Notes: a model not told the origin generated them from the letters alone. DNA of 64,000 nucleotides from Pegea sp. RAD2-039 (GCA_034620365.1 JAQGEQ010000071.1:6014001-6078000); one strand, 5' to 3'; positions 1 to 11,752 are shown, numbered from the stretch's first letter. Numbers and translations: made by a program.

Positions 1-3000
1 TCCTAATTTTCATCTTCCAACTATTTGGTTAGAAAAGTAAATAAACAAAAATCCCTCAAAATAATTTTCCAAGAACCTCTCCACTCAATAAACAACTTTT
101 TTCTTTCTAGACTTCAAACCGTTCAACCCTGATCTTTGATTGTGGTTACTTTGTTCGGCGAGGAAGATACTATTTCAAATATTATGAAAAATTCTCCAGT
201 TAGCTTTTAATTGTTGAAAAATTTTACATTTTTTTGTAGCAATTTTTTAGTATTTTTATGAAAATCTTTTTAATCTTCATTATCTTTTTAATAAATTTTT
301 ACAAAACCTCAAAATATTTTTATTATTTTTCCTTTAATTAGAAACAAACTTGATTGAAATTCCAAATATTTCTGTTCTACAGAAAAAGTCTTATTTTCGT
401 CAATGCTAAATATAAAATGGCCAAAAACGTTTATCAAATTACAAACTACTGGAGAACTTTACAGTTCAGATAATGAGGTAATAAAAATGTGATATTCTCA
501 TTAAGATATTTTCATCTTCTCACTGAAAGGTGATCATATCTTTTGAAGATTCCTTTTCTGTTTGTGATTCGTATCTAATGAATGAATATCAAACAAAGGT
601 CTCTTTATTCAACAAAACACGTGAGCCTTATTTGAAGCCAAAACTAAAAAAGCCAAAATAGTAAATATTTGTAAATTTCGTACATCGCCAGATGTTATCC
701 ACTCAAAGACGGCTTCATTTCTTCCAAACTATCCAGTCATCCTTCCATGCGACGTTATATCGACACCTGGCGGACATTTTGTAGAAGCGCGCGTAATCGC
801 TTTTAACACAAGTCAACTATTCGCTAGAAGCGCGGAAGTTCTCTTCCAATGGAGTAGCACTTATGACGTAATTGTTGATCGGGACACAATCATGTGCGGA
901 GGTATGACGTCATCACCAAATCTTCGCGCTGACTTCAACAAGCGTTTCTATAGCAACCGAAAATATTCGGCTGACTGTAAAGCGGCCACCTTGTGCTCCA
1001 CCTAGCGACCGTTTACAATTGGTTGCCATGTACAGTAACCAAGCGAGTCACGTGGTTGCCACCAAGTATCTTAGCAACACAGGTGAGTTGATTGGTTAGT
1101 AACCAGCTGAATTCATCAGGATTTTTGTTGCAGATTTGATTCAGTTTCCTTGCCAACAAGATTCTTCGAGAGTTTTCGCGATTTGTTTCACTTATTTTAC
1201 TTCAAATTGGAAAATTTTAAGAAAAAAATGTTTTGAAATTTCCAAAAATCCAAAGAAAAAAAGTAAATATTGAGAAAAGTGAAAAGTTGTTGATGTTTAG
1301 TTGTTAGTAGATCTTGTGATTGATGGGTCCTGGTCCATTTGGCAGCCCTGGAACGTCTGTGTAAGACCCTGTGACAACATCATCTCTCGTAGAAGACGAA
1401 AATGTGATAATCCTGAACCACTCAACGGTAGAAGTTGTAAAAGTAAAAAATCTTTTCAAAATTCTTGAGATTTTCATAAAACGTCTTAGCAACGAATCCT
1501 TAGCAACGAATCCTTAGCAACAAATTCTTAGCAACGAATCCTTAGCAACGAATTCTTAGCAACAAATCCTTAGCAACGAGTCCTTAGTAACGAATTCTTA
1601 GCAACGAATCCTTAGCAACGAATCCTTAGCAACGAATCCTTAGCAACGAATTCTTAGCAACGAGTCCTTAGTAACGAATTCTTAGCAACGAATCCTTAGC
1701 AACGAATCCTTAGCAACTAATCCTTAGCAACGAATCCTTAGCAACGAATCCTTAGCAACGAATCCTTAGCAACGAATCCTTAGCAACGAATCCTTAGTAA
1801 CGAATTCTTAGCAACGAATCCTTAGCAACGAATTCTTAGCAACGAATCCTTAGCAACGAATCCTTAGCAACGAATCCTTAGCAACGAGTCCTTAGCAACG
1901 AATCCTTAGCAACAAATCCTTAGCAACGAATTCTTAGCAACGAATCCTTAGCAACGAATCCTTAGCAACTAATCCTTAGCAACGAATCCTTAGCAACGAA
2001 TCCTTAGCAACGAATCCTTAGCAACGAATCCTTAGCAACGAATCCTCTTAGCAACGAGTCCTTAGTAACGAATTCTTAGCAACGAATCCTTAGCAACGAA
2101 TTCTTAGCAACGAATCCTTAGCAACGAATCCTTAGCAACGAATCCTTAGCAACGAGTCCTTAGCAACGAATCCTTAGCAACAAATCCTTAGCAACGAATC
2201 CTTAGCAACGAATCCTTAGCAACGAATCCTTAGCAACGAATCCTTAGCAACGAATCCTTAGCAACGAGTCCTTAGCAACGAATCCTTAGCAACAATGTCT
2301 GCAGATATCTGATCTTTCATGAAAGATCTTATGGGGCGATAACAAAACCCTTGTTTTGATCTTAAACTTACAAATGATCAGATACTAGTCACTGATTGGT
2401 TGATCTTTCAACAGAAGATGAAATGTTTGAAATCAGAGAAGAACCAGCAACATGTAAGAAATCTAAGATGGCTGATTGGAAATATCGCGATTGTCTCTGC
2501 GGCTGTTTAGTTTCAGTTTTCCGCAGCGGTTTTCTCATCTCCCCGATCTCAGGTCAATGTGTCGGTGAATCACAAGTGGTAGGTAACTAAGCAACCAAAC
2601 AGATACTCGATGAACAATCGTCTAGGTCTGGATCGTTTCTGCACCCCGTGATTACACCATCAGCCTCAACGTCATCAGTTATGACGTCAGTTACGGAGAA
2701 TATGTAGAAGTGAAGGACATGACTAAAGGTGGGCCGCAGGTCTCGTTTCCATCGACTGCTTATCCCGGTTTCCAACTGGTTACCACTAGCAACCAAATTG
2801 AAGTTTCATACGCGAGAATAGAAGACACCGAATCATGTGGCTTCATCCTTTCATATTCAGTTCAAGGTGAGACGGCGTATGACGTCACATACTCGATGAC
2901 GTCACATACTCGATGACGTCACACACTCGATGACGTGTGCAGAAGCGGAATCGTCGAGAAGTGATCACGTGACAACGCCGAGAATTGATGAAGAAGATCA

Positions 3001-3647
3001 GATGAAGATCACGCAACCGAATCCAACCGTGATCTTTGGAGTTTGTATCTGTGTCCTCGTCATCATCATCGCATCCACAATCTCCATCAAGAGATACAGA
3101 TCTCAACATCGATGTAAGCTGGTCGGTTGTGACGTCACCGATGACGTCATCGTGTCTTTCAGCGCCGAAAGAGAGTCTGGGAACTTCCAGCCAACGAAGA
3201 GATCTTCCTCCGGATGGGAAAAGTAGTAGCGATCTCGAAGAGCATTCAGGTGATCTCGCGATCATGACGTCATCGCTCGTTCTCATCACTTCGCTATTTT
3301 ATGACGTCAGAACGACGCCCGATGTTCGCAAATGTAGATTCACCTCGACCGACGTCATCATCTCGTCAACCGTCGATTACTATGACGTCATTGCAACCAA
3401 CAGGAGCCTATTACCTTGCACAACGTCAACTGCAGTTAATGAAGGTGAGATGACGTCATCAGCGGTCATGACGTCATCACTGATAATATTTTGATGACAG
3501 AAAATTGGAGAGAAAGCTTCATTACAAGTTTACGAACCCTCGTGTCTTCAGCTTCCAAATCTTAAAGAGCAAGAAGACCTACTATTTGGGGACACACTCA
3601 AGAGAGAAAGAGTAGAAGGAGATGGAAGAAGACCTACAAATCTGTAG
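1..3647 (+). CDS. THSD1: THSD1 ortholog, 5'-truncated by the window edge
   Basis: Type I membrane protein of the thrombospondin type-1 domain-containing 1 family; in vertebrates it acts at endothelial focal adhesions. Fourteen exons were read: 111-198, 383-477, 530-620, 692-901, 954-1082, 1134-1262, 1308-1442, 2415-2453, 2511-2578, 2626-2866, 2943-3113, 3163-3249, 3311-3444, 3501-3647 (stop). All phases agree. The order is the THSD1 N-terminal Ig-like region (segments TLIFDCGYF and RPPCAPPSDRL), a TSP1 repeat at 1308-1442 (WSIWQPW, then CVRPC, RRRRKC), a CUB domain at 2511-2866, a transmembrane helix at about 3018-3080 (VIFGVCICVLVIIIASTI), and a cytoplasmic tail with YYLAQRQLQLMKK, which closely matches human THSD1 as I recall it. 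The CUB domain is not in the human protein. The signal peptide and first exons lie outside the window. Intron 1443-2414 holds a minisatellite. The exon H/I junction (2454-2510) is uncertain because that intron is in frame and open. Confidence 0.85.
1486..2294. repeat. 14-bp minisatellite (TTAGCAACGAATCC), about 57 copies
   Basis: Head-to-tail 14-bp units with point variants (GAATTC, GAGTCC, AAATCC and TAATCC endings; some TTAGTAAC). One insertion of three bases occurs near 2045. The array fills most of THSD1 intron 1443-2414. There are no unique spacers. Each unit contains TAGCAAC. Confidence 0.97.
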
Positions 3648-3689
3648 AATCCGTTTTAAATGATTCTGTTTATTCACTGCCAACTGAGA

Positions 3690-3695
3690 AATAAA
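3690..3695 (+). terminator. AATAAA polyadenylation signal of THSD1
   Basis: A perfect AATAAA lies 43 bp after the THSD1 stop codon, followed by T-rich sequence. It is the likely cleavage and polyadenylation signal. Confidence 0.5.
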
Positions 3696-4075
3696 TTTCC
3701 AAAATTTTAAAGATTTTGTGATTTTTTTTTGAGGAGTTTTTCTTCTTGAATTATCGTCCAATCAAATCAGGTCTTTTAAAAGTCAAATTTAGATGAAAAA
3801 ATTTCAACAATTTCAAATTAAGTTAGAAAACTGTTTTTAAAAAAGAGAAACAAAAGAACCCTTGAAATTCCAAACATAAGTAGATGATTTGCTGAAAAAC
3901 TTCAAAATTTTTCTTTCATTTCTTTATTTTATTCATAAACAGAAATTATCTAAAACACCTTTGACTTCCAAAAACAACTTCCGGTTCTTTAAACTGGAAG
4001 TTGTAGCCGACCGGAAGTAATACAAATAAATAACACATTTGGTTGGAAAAAAGTAGAATGGAAATATTGAGATTA

Positions 4076-4088
4076 GCGCGCGCGCGCG
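4076..4088. repeat. (CG)n run
   Basis: Six and a half CG dinucleotides in an otherwise AT-rich genome, between convergent genes. Alternating CG can adopt Z-DNA. Confidence 0.7.
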
Positions 4089-4281
4089 AGTTGGAATCAT
4101 CGGGGGTTTGGGGATGAAGGCAGCTTTTACGCGATTGGAAGACAGCAGCAAAAAAAATAAATTAAAAGAAAAACGAAAAATCGACATCTGAGATTTCTGA
4201 GTAAAAAATTCCGAGTATGCAGTTTCAAAAAAAATCGATGACGTCACAGCAGAGCGTCGATGACGTCACAGCGGAACGCCA

Positions 4282-5023
4282 TCAAGTGGCGGGACTTTTG
4301 ATGGTGACAAATGCTCCTAATCTTCTCTCAGTCAGCTTCTGCTTCCTGCGACCTCTAGTGTTCAAAGAGTGAGGCGGAGTAATGACTTTTGTGGATCTCT
4401 GCTTGACAGGACACAAGACTTGCGATTTATGCAAATCAGCTGTCACGTGACTGACTTTAGATTTGGCGGGAGCAGAACCTTTTTTGAGGATGTTCACACG
4501 GAAGAGACTTTTGGTTCGAGTGTCTGTGGATGTTGATGACGCTGCTGAAGTGATGACGTCACGTGATCGTTCGGATGGGTAATCGCGACTCACTTATAGT
4601 TTTCAAAACTTTTCGATCGTTCACCATAATCTCATCAGGAGATACAAGATTATAAGGACTCTTTGATCTGTAAAAAGATCAATCAAAAGATCAAGTAATT
4701 GATGGAAGAGTTAAAGACCTGCTGGCGGCGTTGATTGACGTGAAGAGTTTGAAAGACTCGATATTTCGAGAGCTTTTGTGTCTTTGAAGATCTCAGATTA
4801 AATTCAAGAAAAGATTTGAAGGATCTACAAACCGTTTGTAAGGTTGGAAGTTGTAAGTTTTTCGGTTTTTCAACGATCCACTGCATCCAGGGACTTCTAA
4901 AGAGCCAGCTTCATCCAGAGGTTGGATGCTTGAGAATAAGGAAGAATTGAGAAGGAAGGTTTTACTCGGAGCTGAACTGGGCCTGTTGAAAAGTTTCTGT
5001 TCTTCAGGACTCAATCGAGACAT
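4282..5023 (-). CDS. Small basic protein, unrecognised
   Basis: Four-exon minus-strand model: 4833-5023, 4719-4781, 4594-4667 and 4282-4544, joined by introns of about 50 bp (GT-AG) with matching phases. The product is about 196 residues: a Ser-rich N-terminus (MSRLSPEEQKLFNRPSSAPS), a middle segment with SPYNLVSPDEIMVNDRKVLK, and a strongly basic C-terminus (RGRRKQKLTERRLGAF). There is no signal peptide, membrane segment or known fold that I can see. The composition suggests a nuclear or cytoskeletal, largely disordered protein, but I do not recognise the family. The start at 5023 is the first Met in the open frame. Exon 1 to exon 2 is the least certain junction. It lies tail-to-tail with THSD1 and upstream of a minisatellite. 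Confidence 0.55.
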
Positions 5024-5081
5024 CGTAATTCGAGAACCTCCGGCGTTTATAGTTGTAGTCCTTGACGCTAAAAAAGATCAA

Positions 5082-5334
5082 TTAATCGCGTATGTAAATG
5101 AGATGATGAATTAATCGCGTATGTAAATGAGAAGATGAATTAATCGCGAATGTAAATGAGAAGATGAATTAATCGCGTATGTAAATGAGAAGATGAATTA
5201 ATCGCGTATGTAAATGAGAAGATAAATTAATCGCGAATGTAAATGAGAAGATGAATTAATCGCGTATGTAAATGAGATGATGAATTAATCGCGTATGTAA
5301 ATGAGATGATGAATTAATCGCGTATGTAAATGAG
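5082..5334. repeat. 29-bp minisatellite, about 8.7 copies
   Basis: Tandem units beginning TTAATCGCGTATGTAAATGA and ending in GATGAA, 29 bp long. Internal variants are CGCGAATG for CGCGTATG and GAAG for GATG. It overlaps the 3' end of the OBI1-like frame on the minus strand. Confidence 0.95.
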
Positions 5335-7142
5335 TAAATATTTTTGAAATTTCTCTTACTAGGTAAAATCCCCAATTGTGAAATGCATTGATGCATATCT
5401 TGAGAGTCAGGATCTTGTGATAGTAAGACATCATCCATAACAGCTGACGATGAATAGATATCTACAAAATGAATGTTAAAACAAGACCTCTGGAACAGCA
5501 ACAAGTTACCATCTGGTCGTAATGTTGAGTCCATCTCTTCATTTTTAATATTTTCAAAATAAATTTTTGGTTCGCTTCCTAATGAGCTTGATGATGAGGG
5601 TTCGATGAAATCATCGATGTTAAAGTTACTTTGAGTTAAACCGTTATTAAACTGTTCTAGTAAATGATTAGAAGCAGTTCCATCATTCATCATCTCACAA
5701 TCAATCTGATTAAAATCAAATAATTCAGAAGATCCATTAGTATCAGGATTATTCTCGAAGATATAACTGTTTCCTTCGAAGCTTATCTGGGAGCCACTCA
5801 CTAACGAAGGAGTATTTTCAGTTTTTAAATTATTTAAATCAAAACTTAAGTTCTTTCGGAAGGAAGAATTTTTTTCTAAAGATTTAGTCTCATTTGATCT
5901 TCTATTTGTTTCTGGTTCTACTTTTATAGCTTTTGATGAAACTTTTTCTGATTTCTCTAAAGTTGCAATTTCTTCTTTCAGACTTTCAATATAAGAATCG
6001 CTTCGACTTAACGCTTTTTCTAATCGCGCGGATTCTTTCAACGAAACTTCAAGTCGCTTTTCCAAGCTTGCAACAGTAGCTCGACTCATTCTAGAAATTG
6101 AAAAGAATGTTGGAAACAAGAAGTTGGTTTAGAAGATCTGACCTTGTAGGAGATTGTAGGAGGACTTGGTCTTTTATTTGTTCATTTTCTTTTTTCAATT
6201 TTTCTATTTCTTCTTTTAAACATTTCTCTTTCTGAAATATCAAAAGATTAACTTGAAGTTTGTTTTAGAGTTTCTTTTTTCAAAAGCACTGAACCAGGTG
6301 AATATGTAAATGATTTAACTTGAAAAAAACAGAAAATTTACATTTTCTAATCTACTTATTTCAGATTGAAGTTGGTGATCACAGTTTCTTGGAGCTTCTA
6401 GAATTACATTTAGAGGTTTAAGACACTGTGAGCAAAGATTTGGGTTGTTTTGTTCAGTTAAATTTCCTGGAAATCTTTTGGAAGAATCAGAAAGTCTTTT
6501 ATTCAAGTCCTTGTTTTCGTTCTTCAGTTTTTCAACTTCATTTTCTAAATTTTTTATATCAGACTGCATAAAAGTAGTTGTTAGTTAGAAAAAGCATCAA
6601 CTAAACACATGAATTTCAAACCAGTCACCTCATAATCTTTCATAATTATTTCAATTCGAGTTCTTCTTAAATCAAACTTTGTCTGACGGCTCATATCAGA
6701 GTCATCATCGTTTTTAAGAAGACCTCCTGAAACAAAAAAGTGAAGATCAAATCAACCAGAAGAACTAAAAACAAAGTTGCTATGGTGATAACAACCAGAA
6801 ATAAAACTACATTCACTCAGCTAGAAGCTGCATCAATTTATTATTTACTTAAAAGAAAATCTAATCCAGAAAATTGAGTTTACCAATGACAGGTCGGATT
6901 GGACTTTGAGGTGTCACTTCAACTCGACAAGTTGGACAGTTATTTTGTTTATTAAGCCAGGCGTTGATGCATTTATTACAGAAGGCATGTTGATTACAGC
7001 ATGTCCATGGGTCAACTACCTAAGAATGAAATTTGTTTTATTTCATTTGATTATTCGATTTTGGAGTTTTTACTTTTTGGAGACAAATTTGGCAAAGAAT
7101 TGGTAGAGTAAAAGAAGGTTTGTGATTGAGTGTCTGGTCCAT
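5256..7142 (-). CDS. OBI1: OBI1/RNF219-type RING E3 ubiquitin ligase
   Basis: Six exons on the minus strand: 7074-7142, 6884-7019, 6629-6726, 6342-6563, 6143-6231, 5256-6090, all in matching phase. The N-terminus MDQTLNHKPSFTLPILCQIC begins a RING finger (CQIC, CNQHAFCNKC, NCPTC) spanning exons 1-2 and followed by TPQSPIRPVIGG, as in human RNF219 (CQICLGK... CPACRVPITPENP). Coiled-coil exons 3-6 follow, including LEKALSRSDSYIESLKEEIATLEK, which matches the human coiled coil closely. The vertebrate protein ubiquitylates ORC to help origin firing. The Ser/Asn-rich C-terminus is much shorter than in human, and its last residues are read from the 29-bp minisatellite, so the true stop is uncertain. 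The exon 4 segment NPNLCSQCLKPL adds a CxxC of unknown meaning. Confidence 0.85.
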
Positions 7143-10100
7143 TAAATGATACTAGCTTTTACTACTAGTAAAGTTACAACAGAAAAACAACATTAAGAGA
7201 AATTAATAATAAAACAAATCAGTGTTTTTTATGAATTCTATTTGTAAAGAAATGATAAAATTTGGTAATAAATATATTTTATGTAATAACAATTGAATAA
7301 AACTAATTACTAATATTTAAAACAAATAGTTTTTTTAACATAAAAAGTTGCTAATATTTTTGTAATTAATTTTAATCTATAAACTGAAATTACTTTAATT
7401 AATCAAACAAAATAATTCTTTTTATGGTATGCTAATGTTTCAAACACTTTTTGATGAAATAAAACAATAATATTTGTAACATATGACTTTTATTGATAAT
7501 AATTCAATATTAAAAACAATAATAAAATTCAAAAATCAACCAACATTTGAAAACATCAACTATCAGTTTGATAGAACCGGTTTTTTTATAGAAGTTAGTT
7601 AGAAAAGTGTGTTTCTTGAACCAATAATTTATAAATTACTAAATCACTAAAAGTTAACATCATAAAAGACACAGAGAAATTGAACAGATTATCAAACTAT
7701 CCAAATAATAATAAAGTTTAAATGAGGTATTAAAATAAAATCCAAGATTTATTCCTATTTATAAAATAAAACATTAAATAAGATAAAGTAAAACTTTGAG
7801 ACTTAAAGTAGTAAATAAACAATAAAAGCATTGATTATTTACATCTTTAACTAATCAGCTTAAATTTAAAGAAATATTTGGGACATTTAGAGTATGATTA
7901 ACAGAGAAAATCTTTAAAGAGTTTTTTATAAATGATTTTTTTATGAAATCCTTTCAATAAGACTCATTTATCTTTATACTCATCATGAAAATTTAGTCAT
8001 CATTAATATCTTTCCATCAAATATTTCCAGTAAATGAAAGATTTTTCTCAAAAATTGTTATCTTTCATCCCAAGAAAACATTTATATCATCAAAAGACAC
8101 TTAAAGAGCTATTTAAAGACTATTCAATTATAAAAGAGCTTTCAACAACTACCAAATCTCTTGCTACTGATTTAAACACTTACTTACAACATAAACCTTT
8201 TCTTAAAAGTTCACTAATTCTTTTAAGCTTTCCTTAATACGATAAATAGTTTTATAATGAATATTAATCTGACAATGTAGTACTTTTTACAAAATAATTC
8301 AGAAAAATTAATTAATTATGAGCTAATGTTTATAATTCTTGGTTTATAAAGTATAAAAAATTAGATTGTAAAATATACAAATAATACTTAAAAGCTAAAA
8401 CAGTAGAAATTTATCTAATTGTGTTTGAACAATTTTATCATTTACGTCATGTATATTCAAACAAACTTTATAAATAGAATATTTTCTTAAAGTTATTGGA
8501 AATCTACTAATTATAAACTAATATCAACAAACCACTAAATTGTTTAAAAACATACAAGCTCAAAATAAACAAGAAATATTTTCAAATCTAATATTTGAAC
8601 AATAAAAAATATCTGATATCAAAAGAAAGTTAAATAAATAAATAATTTCCTAATATTGATAAAAAAATTTTCTGCAAATGAAAATTCACAAATAATAAAA
8701 GTTTTAAATAAAAAGGTTAAATCAGTTTAATGAAAAATTATTATAATGATATTTGAAAAAGTATAATTATAAAAAAAAATATTTTTTTATTTGTTTGACT
8801 TTTAGTTTAAAAATTATTACAAACATTCAATACTTTTAAGCCAATAAACCAACTTGTATTAATTGCTGATAATATAAAGAATAATAAATATAAAAAAGTT
8901 TAAAAATTTATTTTACTTTTAGTTCAAAAACATTTTAGAAATGTAAGAAGTTCCACAAAACCAAATACGGAGTTATTTAAAAGCATGCTGTTTATGATAA
9001 AAACAGCTTTTCTTAAATAAAAACAGCTATTAATGAATAAAGCAAACTTTTCAACAATTTTCAAAACTTAAAAAGAAAATTTATCGATTTTTGAAAAGAT
9101 TATCTAAAATCTTTAAAATAAATTTGAAATGAAAATAATATTTGAATGAAATTAAGATAATTGTAAAATGAAAAGAATAAAATTGAATTTTCAAAACATG
9201 AAGAAATATTATCTTAGAAAAGCTACCACAAAGTAGATACCATGCAAACGAACCATTCAACACCACAAATGTTTCAGTAATGACCAGCAGTCAACATACA
9301 ATGTCTAATTTTATAGGAGGGTGTACAACAGAAAGTAAAAATAAACCCGGGTTGATTCATGCTTCAATAAATCTTCTTACACCATCTAGTGATATATTGT
9401 TTACAAATCTTTCAAGCATAACTGGGTAAGCGCCACTGAAATAACGAGACATTTAGGCCTTTTTCAGATAAATCCAATTTAGTTGTTACTCATTAAGTTT
9501 GAACTGAAAAGCTTGGCTTGAAAGTAATATTATGCAAAGTATAAAAGTAAACTCAAACGTAATTTTAAATGTCAATAAGTAATTAAAAATGGAAAAGTAT
9601 TTGATTAAAGAATAATGAAATAAACTAATCGTTTTTATGATTGCATAAAAGCACTAAACACTTATTTACTTTAAGTGAAAACTTGTAATTTTAAAATGAT
9701 TAATCAATCTGTTTTATTATGTAATTGTATCTTATCAAGATTTATAACTGTACTTAGAGGTACCATCGAAATCACTTTTTACTCAAAATATTAAAATTGT
9801 AGAAAATATCAAGCAAAAAAGTTACTAATGATAATTTATTTGATTTACTCACAAATATTTGAAAACCAATTTGTATATTTACAATTTCTGCTTAAATATA
9901 TATTAAAAAATTGAACCAGTTTAACAATTTTCAAGTTTGTAAAATACATAGAAATAGATTTCCAAATAATTAAGAGAACATTTTCAGCTCAACCTTTAAA
10001 TTTTAAGTTTAATTATCTATAAAATTGTTGGGAAGAATTTTAATTAAATTCAATTTCAATTTATGTCTGTATCTTTGAGAAAACAATAAAACCTTGTTGT

Positions 10101-11556
10101 GAAAATAATAAAAAACATTATACTTGCCAACGATATTTTCTTGAACGCTATAAATCATTAAAATAGACAAATAAATTGAAAGAATTTTGTAAAAAGCTTA
10201 TATAATATATATTTTTTTATAAAAACACATGAAGAGGATTTTACTAAAGGATTGCACCATGAATTGTGTCAGTCTAATCAATCTCTACTTTCTAAATGAC
10301 TTCAAGTGCTTTTGTAGACGATTGTAGCATTTTAACAAACCACTAAACAGTTTCTTTCAGTGATAATAAGGTTCACACCAAAAGCTCTTTAGCTATAGTT
10401 CAAGTATAGTTTGGAAAACAGTGAGAAAGAATGTCTTGGTAAATATTAGTGTTTAACTCTTCGCTCAACGCTAACATACAGAAGCTTTCTAACAATACAA
10501 ACTGCGATTAAATAAAGTTGCTAAAGAAGCTTTTTCAGCACTTACCTTTATGGCATTACCTCTCTAATATTTTTATTTGTCATAGATTATTTTAGAAATA
10601 AAAGTTTAAAATGTTTGCAACTAATATTTTTACCTGAACCTTCTTATTAAAATATCATTTGTTTACAACCAATTACTGCAATTTTTTATAAACTTATAAG
10701 TGAAAAATAGAAGTAATTTTTTTTTGCTATTTTGAAGCTCAACACTTTGAATTTTTTATAATAAAAAATGCTGAGTATAATTGAATAGATCCAAAATCTT
10801 TCCAACCAGTGTTCCATGGTTTTAGAAAATGTTAGGACTTCCTTATATCAGTGTTTAATATACAAATAGTGTTTTATATCTTAAAATATTCTAAACTGTA
10901 GCCCAAAGCTATAATTATTATAAATAACTCACGTGTTCAAAGTGCCCGCAAAATGAAGGTTTAAAAACAAGTTACCTTTCAGATAATCTGCAATTTTGAA
11001 AGCTTCTTATACACTTCAAAGTATTCTGACTGAAAAATGCGGTTTTAAGATAAGTGATTGTAGCTTGATGATACAGTTTTACAAGTCAAGGTGTTTAGTA
11101 AACCAGCTAGTAATAAACTATTTGACTTTTCTGTTCATCTAAAAAGATTTGCTGATATTTAATTCAAAGTTAGATCCTTTGCATACTTGATATAATCATT
11201 TGAACAGTTTTAACTTTACAAAAATATACATCAAGCTTTTAACCAAGAAACGCAGGCTATACGCAACTAATCTTCTGATACTTGTAAATATACTTTAATG
11301 ATGTTATTCAAGGCTAATAAATCACTGACTAATATCTCTTTGAAAGCTGTCACTCTAGTAAAATTGTTTACTAAATTAAATATATAGTCATTTGCTTATT
11401 AACAGTTGATAAAACTGTCAAGATATTATTTAAAATTTTATTTAGATGAATGATTATTTTTGATAATATTCTCAAAACTTTTGTATCTTTTCAAATTTTG
11501 ATGAAAATAATTTGAGAAATTAACAAAAAAATGAAAATAGCTTCTAACTATATCAC

Positions 11557-11651
11557 CTGGTACATTGGTCAGAGCAAATTTTTTCTCATACCGAACAACT
11601 AATACTTGGAACCAGCTGCCATCAGACATTGCCATTTCAGAATCACTTGCG
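11557..11651 (-). other. Isolated exon-like segment (SDSEMAMSDGSWFQVLVV)
   Basis: On the minus strand a CAG acceptor-like site precedes an open frame containing AMSDGSWFQVLVVRYEKKFA, ending at a plausible donor (CCAG followed by GTGATA). The composition looks coding and unlike its surroundings. The MSDG motif recalls the RPA1 N-terminal OB-fold region (LLMSDGLNT), but this is weak. No flanking exons were found, so it could be a retroelement fragment, a decayed gene or chance. Confidence 0.2.
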
Positions 11652-11752
11652 CTGTTCAAGCAGAAGTTGAACCGTTATAATATTGCCAACATTGTCATTT
11701 CTAAACTGTGACTGTTTTTATATTATTAACATTCCATGTAATTGTTCACTGC

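Larger units (their letters stand above)
3648..4281. other. Convergent 3' intergenic stretch
   Basis: Between the THSD1 stop and the 3' end of the minus-strand gene. It holds an inverted pair around 3979-4004 (AACTTCCGG / CTGGAAGTT), a second CCGGAAGT at about 4010-4017 (the core of ETS-type sites), a (CG)n run at 4076-4088, and two TGACGTCA palindromes near 4239 and 4260. No convincing exon was seen; the minus-strand frame at 3933-4247 has no family resemblance. Confidence 0.4.

Noticed and set aside
1486..2294. CRISPR-like array
   Set aside because: Direct head-to-tail repeats without unique spacers, inside an intron of a eukaryotic gene. The same applies to the 5.1-, 52.7- and 62.5-kb arrays.
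3036..3494. A 152-codon plus-strand frame read as one protein
   Set aside because: It mixes true THSD1 cytoplasmic exons (3163-3249) with intronic sequence. Spliced phases give a better tail that matches THSD1.
4683..4886. Separate minus-strand gene of 67 codons
   Set aside because: Overlaps exons 1-2 of the unrecognised basic protein in another frame; splicing explains the region better.
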